Shown here: piece by piece, positions 1 through 4,593 of the stretch
How the letters are laid out: each line of letters opens with the position of its first letter
Position numbering within the stretch: the stretch's first letter is position 1
Source: an uncultured Bacilli bacterium
Lineage (GTDB): Bacteria; Bacillota_I; Bacilli_A; RF39; UBA660
NCBI GenBank assembly: GCA_947586295.1
Contig: CANPXQ010000065.1
Location: 1-5,489, forward strand
Direction: 5' to 3'
DNA: 5,489 nucleotides
The notes under the pieces: generated by a model
The model's input: the letters and a program-made list of their open reading frames with translations, nothing else
What the model was told of the DNA's origin: nothing
Databases searched by the model: none
Program-made: the position numbers and the translations under genes

Positions 1-867
1 AGACGCTAAGTGGTCAAAATTATTATTAAGTAACGTTCCTACAAATATATTTTTAGCATACATTTTTTTTAACATCCGATGAAATTCTGTTGGCTTAGCT
101 TTAAGACAATTTTTAATTATTTCAGCAAACTCTAAATATTTATTTTTTCCTTTTTCTAAAATTTGTTCTATTAAATCATCATCTTTAGAAAAATAAAATC
201 TAGAATCACTATGCCTTTGCACTTTATAAATTTCGTGTAAATGATATAAAGGATTAATTCCTGCATCTATAGATGGTCCACATCCTAATTCTATTTGAGC
301 CGGTAAAAATGGCTTTAATTCTTCAATATTTTTGATATAAATGGGATTCCCTCTTTTATCTTTTTCTCTTATACCTTTAACTTGTAATTTCCATACTTGT
401 TCATAATATTTATCAAAATTTTTAATATCATTACTATAAACTAGTATATCAACAGTTTTATATCCCGGGATATAATTTTCTTTAGGATGATATAAATACT
501 CTTTTATTTCTACATTCAAATCTTCTTTTTTATATATATTATTATCTAAACAATAATTATTATTTTTTAAGCCTCTATAAATTCTATCTATATATTTTTC
601 ATAATCTTCAATTTCTAATCTCGTACTTAAGTACAAATAAGAGCTTTGCATTACCAAATTATTATCCTTTATAGTGAAAGTATGACGGAAATGAATCGTC
701 CTTCTTCTATTGCTAGTTTCATCTATCCATAAAGAATTTTCTTTATTTATTTCATTTTGACTTCTAAACCATACACCTTCAAAAATAAATTTATTATTTT
801 TAGCATAATTATTTTTAAAAATACTAACTTCTTCATTACTTAAATGACATATTTTGATGGGAAACAC
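1..867 (-). CDS. Sirtuin-like (Sir2 superfamily) protein, C-terminus off the left edge
   Basis: An uninterrupted frame of 289 codons runs from a GTG start at 867 to the left edge. The start was chosen because AAGAAGGA (873-880) sits 5 nt upstream and a good promoter lies just beyond; the nearby ATG at 883-885 is in another frame that stops after 14 codons. Residues 1-190 are a charged, Asn/Lys/Tyr-rich region with no motif I can name. Residues 191-289 look like the start of a Sir2 Rossmann fold: GCGPSIDAG (195-203) matches the GAGxSxxxGIP NAD-binding loop, and NNNFDHL (281-287) matches TQNIDxL. The catalytic His and any zinc cysteines would lie beyond the edge. Sirtuins are NAD-dependent deacylases, ADP-ribosyltransferases or NADases. 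I infer superfamily membership from these two motifs and their order; the substrate is unknown. I recall this variant (GCGPSI plus xNNFDxL after a long N-terminal region) from other bacterial genomes, but could not search. Confidence 0.75.
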   Translation of the reverse strand, partial: MFPIKICHLSNEEVSIFKNNYAKNNKFIFEGVWFRSQNEINKENSLWIDETSNRRRTIHFRHTFTIKDNNLVMQSSYLYLSTRLEIEDYEKYIDRIYRGLKNNNYCLDNNIYKKEDLNVEIKEYLYHPKENYIPGYKTVDILVYSNDIKNFDKYYEQVWKLQVKGIREKDKRGNPIYIKNIEELKPFLPAQIELGCGPSIDAGINPLYHLHEIYKVQRHSDSRFYFSKDDDLIEQILEKGKNKYLEFAEIIKNCLKAKPTEFHRMLKKMYAKNIFVGTLLNNNFDHLAS

Positions 868-882
868 AATAATCCTTCTTTC

Positions 883-912
883 ATAACAATTATTTTTTGC
901 TTATATTATACT
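883..912 (+). promoter_or_regulatory. Possible distal promoter for nagZ
   Basis: On the plus strand, ATAACA (883-888) lies 18 nt before TATACT (907-912). This -10 overlaps the minus-strand -10 (905-910), so one AT-rich patch could fire both ways. The resulting nagZ leader would be about 90 nt and would contain the whole inverted repeat at 933-990. The -35 matches the consensus at four of six positions, so this is a moderate call. Confidence 0.35.
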
Positions 913-932
913 ATAAAAAACTTTATTGGCAA
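905..932 (-). promoter_or_regulatory. Sigma-A-type promoter for the sirtuin-like gene
   Basis: On the minus strand, -35 TTGCCA (927-932) and -10 TATAAT (905-910) are separated by 16 nt. Transcription would start near 898, giving a leader of about 30 nt that contains the ribosome binding site of the gene starting at 867. The A-rich stretch 933-946, directly upstream of the -35, could act as an UP element; it is also the left arm of an inverted repeat. Confidence 0.75.
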
Positions 933-990
933 GAAAAGTTAAAAAAAATTTTTTTATTAGTATTTTTATCGACAAATTTTTTAACTTTTC
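933..990. repeat. Perfect 14-bp inverted repeat in the divergent control region
   Basis: GAAAAGTTAAAAAA (933-946) is the exact reverse complement of TTTTTTAACTTTTC (977-990), with a 30-nt spacer. The left arm touches the -35 box of the leftward promoter. The right arm covers the -35 region of the nagZ-proximal promoter. It could be a two-site operator, or a stem-loop in a long nagZ leader. The arms are almost all A/T, which raises the chance level, but they include two G-C pairs at matching positions. Confidence 0.6.
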
Positions 991-995
991 AATCT

Positions 996-1001
996 TATAA
1001 T
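996..1001 (+). promoter_or_regulatory. Consensus -10 box next to the nagZ start (possible leaderless start)
   Basis: TATAAT lies 9 nt before the ATG at 1011, so a transcript from it would begin about 2-3 nt before the start codon and be essentially leaderless. This fits the absence of any ribosome binding site upstream of 1011. No good -35 is seen at the expected distance (about 972-978), so the box may need an activator or may not be the real promoter. Confidence 0.4.
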
Positions 1002-1010
1002 ATACGTATT

Positions 1011-2204
1011 ATGAAAAGTAAAATGATAATTGGTATATTTAGTATTTTTTTAATTTTAATAATATTATTTAGCATAAACAATAATAAAGCCACGAATAAT
1101 AACGTAGTAACAAATGTTTTTAAAGAAAGAATTGCCGAAGATATTAACTCTTTATCCTTAGAAGAAAAAATAGCTCAAATGTTTATTATAGCTATTGAAG
1201 ATAATAATTTTTCTGCCAATTTAAAAGAAGAACTTACTAAATATAAAGTTGGGGGAATTATTTTATTTAAAAATAATATAACCGATTATGAAAATACATT
1301 AAATTTAATTACAAACATTGAACAAACAGCTAAAATACCTTTATTTATTGGCGTTGATCAAGAAGGGGGAGATGTTCAAAGATTTACTAATTTAGATCCT
1401 TATAAATTTACTACTATTCCCACAATGAAAAAATTAGGAGAAACCTTAAATCCAAGTTTAGCATACGATGTTGGCACCGTTATTGGTAAAGAACTTAGAA
1501 CTATGCACATAAATTTAAATTTTGCACCCGTTCTGGATATTAATTCAACCGAAAGTTTTATATCCAGTCGCAGTTTTGGTGCAAATCCAACAGAAGTAAG
1601 TAAAATGGCTATTTCTTTAGCTCAAGGACTAATTGATAACAATATAATCCCGGTATTTAAACACTTTCCTGGCCACGGAAGTACGGCAACTAATAGTCAT
1701 TACGAATTACCTATAATAAATAAAACGAAAGAAGAATTATTAAAAAGTGATCTTATTCCTTTTCAAAGTGCTATAGATAGTGGCGCAGAAATAATTATGG
1801 TTGGTCATCTTTCATTACCTAAAATAACTTTTGATACTACTCCTGCATCTTTATCTAAAACGATTATCAACGATTTACTTATAAAAGAACTTGGTTATGA
1901 AGGACTAATTATTACAGATGCATTAAATATGCAAGCTTTAACAAATTATTATACTGAACAAGAAATATACGAAATGGCCATTAATGCCGGTGTTAATATT
2001 TTACTTATGCCAAATGGAACTGAAAAAGCAATTAATTTAATTAAAGATTCTTTAAATAAAGGAACAATTAATATTAAAGATATTGATAACTCAGTTTATA
2101 AAATATTAGAATTAAAGTATAGTCGCCTAAATACTAATTATGAACCAGTAACAATTTTAAATAATTCTGATCATCAAACTATTATAAACAATATTCCGCA
2201 ATAA
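1011..2204 (+). CDS. nagZ: NagZ-type family 3 beta-N-acetylglucosaminidase, signal-anchored
   Basis: The 397-residue protein is a single GH3 N-terminal (beta/alpha)8 domain. Enzymes of this family release terminal N-acetylglucosamine from peptidoglycan fragments and act in wall recycling. Residues 6-21 are a hydrophobic segment after MKSKM, without a lipobox Cys, so a signal anchor is likely and the enzyme probably faces outward. Motifs in order: DQEGG (116-120), SSRSFG (185-190), KHFPGHG (217-223), NSH (228-230) and the nucleophile motif TDALNM (Asp303). Lys217, His218, Arg124, Arg187 and His230 are all present. Two positions differ from what I know of the family: Asn228 where the Asp of the Asp-x-His acid/base dyad is expected, and Asp121 where EGGRVQR usually has Arg. 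The frame is open back to a TTG at 897, but that extension lacks a ribosome binding site and would put extra sequence before the signal anchor, so ATG 1011 was chosen. There is no Shine-Dalgarno sequence; ATG 1023 is an alternative. Confidence 0.9.
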   Translation: MKSKMIIGIFSIFLILIILFSINNNKATNNNVVTNVFKERIAEDINSLSLEEKIAQMFIIAIEDNNFSANLKEELTKYKVGGIILFKNNITDYENTLNLITNIEQTAKIPLFIGVDQEGGDVQRFTNLDPYKFTTIPTMKKLGETLNPSLAYDVGTVIGKELRTMHINLNFAPVLDINSTESFISSRSFGANPTEVSKMAISLAQGLIDNNIIPVFKHFPGHGSTATNSHYELPIINKTKEELLKSDLIPFQSAIDSGAEIIMVGHLSLPKITFDTTPASLSKTIINDLLIKELGYEGLIITDALNMQALTNYYTEQEIYEMAINAGVNILLMPNGTEKAINLIKDSLNKGTINIKDIDNSVYKILELKYSRLNTNYEPVTILNNSDHQTIINNIPQ

Positions 2205-2272
2205 AAAATGCCTAAGAGGCAACGTATTAACAATACGTTTAGCATTGAGCTACCTTTCTTAGGTCTTGTAGT
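2202..2272 (-). ncRNA. Candidate small structured RNA, tRNA-like without a T-arm
   Basis: On the minus strand a three-way junction can be drawn. A 7-bp closing stem CCTAAGA/TCTTAGG (2257-2263 with 2211-2217) encloses a 4-bp arm TAGC/GCTA with a 5-nt loop (2240-2252). One nucleotide later comes a 5-bp arm ACGTA/TACGT with a 7-nt loop TTGTTAA (2222-2238). The closing stem is followed by CA and then TTTTTT (2203-2208), a terminator-like U-tract. The arms have tRNA-like dimensions and the loop would present GUU (Asn), but there is no T-arm and no CCA. The second arm can also zip to 8 bp with a 3-nt loop, and TGCC/GGCA (2209-2221) can form an alternative terminator hairpin. It could simply be a terminator region; no known family was recognised. 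The U-tract overlaps the nagZ stop codon on the other strand. Confidence 0.35.
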
Positions 2273-2276
2273 CATT

Positions 2277-2305
2277 ATTTTAACATAAAGTTTTTATTAA
2301 TGCAA
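2277..2305 (-). promoter_or_regulatory. Possible promoter for the small RNA candidate
   Basis: On the minus strand, extended -10 TGTTAAAAT (2277-2285) follows TTGCAT (2300-2305) with a 17-nt spacer. Transcription would start near 2270-2272, just before the structured element. The -35 is weak and the extended -10 carries the call. Confidence 0.4.
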
Positions 2306-2320
2306 AAACTCTTTTTTCTT
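2289..2320 (+). terminator. Intrinsic terminator downstream of nagZ
   Basis: AGTTTTT (2289-2295) pairs with AAAAACT (2304-2310) around an 8-nt loop and is followed by CTTTTTTCTTT (2311-2320 and beyond). The stem is only 7 bp and GC-poor. The structured element at 2211-2263 lies between this and the nagZ stop and may assist termination. Confidence 0.5.
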
Positions 2321-2387
2321 TACTAGGTTATGCTAATATGATATTACTAATATGTATACAATCATATAATGAATAACTTAATATAAG
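2321..2387. other. AT-rich intergenic stretch with short repeats
   Basis: This stretch holds no gene. It contains two copies of CTAATATG (2333-2340 and 2347-2354) and a small palindrome TAATAT-G-ATATTA (2334-2346). In such AT-rich DNA these may be chance. A TATAAT at 2365-2370 has no usable -35. Confidence 0.3.
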
Positions 2388-2418
2388 AAAAACCCCATAA
2401 ACACCTAAGTTTATGAGG
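2388..2418 (-). terminator. Intrinsic terminator of the rplM-rpsI operon
   Basis: Read on the minus strand, CCTCATAAAC (2409-2418) pairs over 10 bp, including one G-T wobble, with GTTTATGGGG (2393-2402) around a 6-nt loop, and TTTTT (2388-2392) follows. It begins 19 nt after the rpsI stop codon. Confidence 0.9.
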
Positions 2419-2437
2419 TATAAAGAAACTTTTTTCT

Positions 2438-2857
2438 CTAACGTTTTGAAAATTGTGGAGCCCGACGAGCTTTTCTTAAACCATATTTCTTACGTTCTTT
2501 AACACGTGGATCTCTTTTAATAAATCCAGCATTTTTTAAAATATGTCTATAGCTATCTTCTCTAGTTTGATCTGTATTAGCATCAAAACTTAATAATGCT
2601 CTAGTTATTCCTAATCTTATAGCTCCAGCTTGACCAGAATAACCACCACCATTAACTTTAACATCAATATCAAATCTATTTTCATTACCAGTAGCTACTA
2701 AAGGTTGTTTAATATCCATTATTAACATTTTATTAGGCATATATTCATCAATACCTAATCCGTTAATAGTAATATTTCCTGTACCACCAACAAGTCTAAC
2801 TTGAGCAACAGCTCTTTTTCTTCGACCAGTAGCACTCCATATTTGTTTATTTGCCAT
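2438..2857 (-). CDS. rpsI: Small ribosomal subunit protein uS9
   Basis: This 139-residue protein of the 30S subunit has the uS9 signature along its whole length: TGRRKRAVAQVRL near the N-terminus (residues 10-22), GGGYSGQAGAIRLGITRALL in the middle (70-89) and the basic tail with ERKKYGLRKARRAPQFSKR at the end. The conserved C-terminal Ser-Lys-Arg reaches the P-site tRNA in known ribosomes. The length is a few residues above the usual bacterial size of about 130. The ATG at 2857 has an ideal AGGAGG 6 nt upstream that overlaps the rplM stop codon; the intergenic gap is 8 nt, so the two genes are cotranscribed and probably translationally coupled. The stop codon is TAG and a strong terminator follows. 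Confidence 0.98.
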   Translation of the reverse strand: MANKQIWSATGRRKRAVAQVRLVGGTGNITINGLGIDEYMPNKMLIMDIKQPLVATGNENRFDIDVKVNGGGYSGQAGAIRLGITRALLSFDANTDQTREDSYRHILKNAGFIKRDPRVKERKKYGLRKARRAPQFSKR

Positions 2858-2865
2858 ATTTCCTC

Positions 2866-3297
2866 CTAATCAATTTCCAATGCTATAGGATTTTGGGCTT
2901 CGTGTTTATGTTCTGCATCACGATAAACAAATAATTTCTTGCCCATTGCTCTACCTAATCTATTGTGAGGAAGCATTCCTTTAATAGCTCTTTCAACCAT
3001 TTCTTCTGGATAGTTTTCAATCATTTCTTTAGCAGTTCTTTCTCTTAAACCACCAGGAAATCCACTATGATTATAATATTTTTTATCTAATAATTTGTTA
3101 CCAGTTAAAATAACTTTATTAGCGTTAATGATAATAACATAATCACCACAATCGATATGAGGAGTATAAGTTGCTTTATGTTTTCCTCTTAAAATATGAG
3201 CAGCTTTAGTTGCTAAACGTCCTAAAGTCTTACCTTCCGCATCAATTACATACCATTTTCTTTCAACAGTTTCTTTTTTTTGCATAAATGTTTTCAT
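2866..3297 (-). CDS. rplM: Large ribosomal subunit protein uL13
   Basis: This 143-residue protein is an early-assembling 50S subunit component that binds 23S rRNA. Family landmarks are KWYVIDAEGKTLGRLAT (residues 14-30), GDYVIIINA, YYNHSGFPGG, the stretch MLPHNRLGRAM and the closing EAQNP. The length matches E. coli L13 (142). The frame stays open upstream to 3405, but the ATG at 3297 gives the normal N-terminus (MKTFMQKK...), has GAAAGGAA (3302-3309) 5 nt upstream, and leaves the promoter at 3374-3402 outside the gene. It is first in a two-gene operon with rpsI, the usual Firmicutes arrangement, and is probably autoregulated through its leader. Confidence 0.98.
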   Translation of the reverse strand: MKTFMQKKETVERKWYVIDAEGKTLGRLATKAAHILRGKHKATYTPHIDCGDYVIIINANKVILTGNKLLDKKYYNHSGFPGGLRERTAKEMIENYPEEMVERAIKGMLPHNRLGRAMGKKLFVYRDAEHKHEAQNPIALEID

Positions 3298-3367
3298 ATG
3301 ATTCCTTTCATTATACCTTTTATTTAATTTTCCCACGACTAAATAATCAGCATAATTAAATGTACCA
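3298..3367 (-). promoter_or_regulatory. rplM mRNA leader with a stem-loop, possible L13 autoregulatory element
   Basis: The predicted leader is about 70 nt. ATTTAATT (3354-3361) pairs exactly with AATTAAAT (3322-3329), and within the loop CTGA/TTAG (3347-3350 with 3339-3342) forms a small inner stem that includes a G-T wobble. Low-GC Gram-positive bacteria are known to carry an L13 leader that controls this operon. Position and general shape fit, but I could not match it to the family model. Confidence 0.45.
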
Positions 3368-3373
3368 ATTAAA

Positions 3374-3402
3374 ATTATATGTGAGAAGATGCGAAAAGTC
3401 AA
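3374..3402 (-). promoter_or_regulatory. Strong sigma-A-type promoter for rplM-rpsI
   Basis: On the minus strand, TTGACT (3397-3402) and TATAAT (3374-3379) are separated by exactly 17 nt. Transcription would start near 3367. Confidence 0.9.
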
Positions 3403-3434
3403 CAAAAATCCGCACTTTTTACTATTTTTTCCGC

Positions 3435-3464
3435 AAGAAAAAACACATTGTTTTAAAAATGTGT
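3435..3464 (-). terminator. Intrinsic terminator of the downstream SipW-type gene
   Basis: On the minus strand, ACACATT (3458-3464) pairs with AATGTGT (3443-3449) around an 8-nt loop, and TTTTTCTT (3435-3442) follows. It starts 1 nt after the stop codon at 3466-3468. It separates this gene from the rplM promoter. Confidence 0.8.
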
Positions 3465-3465
3465 C

Positions 3466-4446
3466 TTATTCACCAAAATTATAATGTTGAGCATCACAAT
3501 TTGTTTGCTCAGCTAAAGGTTCAAAATGTAATGTGGCATTTAACTTTCTTCCCGCATTACCTATATTTTTATTATTATCATAATCATACTTACTTTGATC
3601 TCCAGAACCTTGAGCACTTCCTTGAATATCAGTATCCAAGTAATTTACTAAAGTAACTTCAACTTTCCATAAATCATATACTGCAGAGGCAGCATCTGAA
3701 GCAGTAATTTTATGAACATAATCATCAGCATTATAAGATTCTGCAGACATATTTGCTGGAATATTTATTCTAGTAACACTTTTTAATTCGTTTTCTTCTT
3801 CATAAGCACTATTACCAGCTATTGTAATATCATAACCAGAAACTTTTTGGCTGTCTTCGCATCCAGCTCCTTGGCCATCAACAGTATCCATATCACAAAC
3901 TTTATTTTCGGCTAAAATAGTTTCAAAATAATTAATTTTGCTAGATTGAGCATCAGCAATAAATGTTTTTTTGTATAATTCAGTATCGGTAAATATAGAT
4001 TCTTCATCACTTAATTGTCCATTTGCTGATTTAGCCTTTTTCCAAATATTTAATACTAATTCTGGATAATGTGCATCGTGAGATTCTTCGCCAAAAGTCT
4101 TTGGTAAAGAATAAATGAAATCATTTTCATCAATTTCTATGTAAGCATTGTAGCAATAATATGCTGTATCTTGACCTGAGTCACTTTTCTTGAAACTTAC
4201 ATATCCTTTCGTCGAATCTCTTAAAGATCCATCTTCGTTACTAAAATTATCAATTGTAGCATTAATTTTAATGTCATCAAATGTACTGAATGTTGCCGTA
4301 TCCGTAGTATGTGTTTGTACATTAACATTAGCTTGTGCTCCAGCTCCAGCTTGCGCTGTAAAGTAAGCGAAAGTTGCCCCTATAACTGCCACTAATAAAG
4401 TTGCTATGGCAATTACCGTTAATAATAAAGTATTTTTTTTGTCCAT
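3466..4446 (-). CDS. Secreted protein with SipW-type signal peptide (TasA/CalY-like), complete copy
   Basis: The protein has 326 residues. The N-terminus MDKK is followed by a hydrophobic core (residues 6-28) ending in GATFAYFTA, the pattern of signal peptides cut by the SipW-type signal peptidase that processes TasA and camelysin/CalY relatives; cleavage probably falls near Ala27-Tyr28. The mature part is acidic and rich in Asp, Asn, Ser and Thr, with predicted beta-like blocks (YDITIAG, YDLWKVEVTLVNY, LNATLHFEP). Cysteines at 98, 184, 196 and 317 are all matched in the neighbouring paralogue, suggesting two disulfides. No C-terminal sortase signal or transmembrane anchor is seen, so the protein is probably released or assembled outside. 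Family relatives form biofilm fibres or act as surface proteins; the exact function is unknown. No signal peptidase gene lies in the window. ATG 4446 has AAGG 5 nt upstream and a further AGAGGAGGAGG (4459-4469). The gene is probably monocistronic, with its own promoter and terminator. Confidence 0.8.
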   Translation of the reverse strand: MDKKNTLLLTVIAIATLLVAVIGATFAYFTAQAGAGAQANVNVQTHTTDTATFSTFDDIKINATIDNFSNEDGSLRDSTKGYVSFKKSDSGQDTAYYCYNAYIEIDENDFIYSLPKTFGEESHDAHYPELVLNIWKKAKSANGQLSDEESIFTDTELYKKTFIADAQSSKINYFETILAENKVCDMDTVDGQGAGCEDSQKVSGYDITIAGNSAYEEENELKSVTRINIPANMSAESYNADDYVHKITASDAASAVYDLWKVEVTLVNYLDTDIQGSAQGSGDQSKYDYDNNKNIGNAGRKLNATLHFEPLAEQTNCDAQHYNFGE

Positions 4447-4476
4447 TTTTTCCTTTTTCCTCCTCCTCTATTATAA

Positions 4477-4505
4477 ATATTACTATTAAAAGAATTAAAA
4501 GTCAA
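4477..4505 (-). promoter_or_regulatory. Promoter of the complete SipW-type gene
   Basis: On the minus strand, TTGACT (4500-4505) is followed after 17 nt by TAATAT (4477-4482). The start would be near 4470, so the short leader begins at the purine-rich ribosome binding site AGAGGAGGAGG. The -35 and the next three bases (TTGACTTTT) are identical to those of the rplM promoter. Confidence 0.7.
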
Positions 4506-4522
4506 TATTTTTTAATCACGGG

Positions 4523-4582
4523 AAAAGGCCACAATTTATTTGTGGTCTGGACAAAAATTTATATAAATTTACATTTATATAA
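4523..4582 (-). terminator. Tandem hairpin terminator after the truncated SipW-type gene
   Basis: Two hairpins follow the stop codon on the minus strand. The first is an AT-only perfect 10-bp stem (4573-4582 with 4559-4568) with a 4-nt loop, followed by A and TTTTT (4553-4557). The second is CCACAA/TTGTGG (4540-4545 with 4529-4534) with a 5-nt loop, followed by GGCC and TTTT (4523-4526). Either alone is modest; together they are a convincing termination zone. Confidence 0.65.
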
Positions 4583-4593
4583 CAAATTAAATA

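Noticed and set aside
897..1010. In-frame extension of nagZ back to a TTG at 897
   Set aside because: There is no ribosome binding site, it would overlap the divergent promoters and inverted repeat, and it would place 38 extra residues before a normal signal anchor.
2211..2263. Calling the tRNA-like element a genuine tRNA-Asn gene
   Set aside because: There is no T-arm, no TTC-type loop and no CCA end, and the supposed anticodon arm can fold into a longer stem with a 3-nt loop.
2365..2370. TATAAT on the plus strand between nagZ and rpsI
   Set aside because: There is no acceptable -35 at 16-18 nt, and downstream there is only the rpsI terminator and antisense rpsI.
3298..3405. In-frame upstream extension of rplM
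   Set aside because: L13 has its normal length from ATG 3297 with a good ribosome binding site, and the extension covers the promoter.
3360..3656. Open frame on the plus strand of 98 codons
   Set aside because: It lies antisense to the 3' part of the secreted-protein gene, its terminator and the rplM promoter, and has no recognisable protein features.
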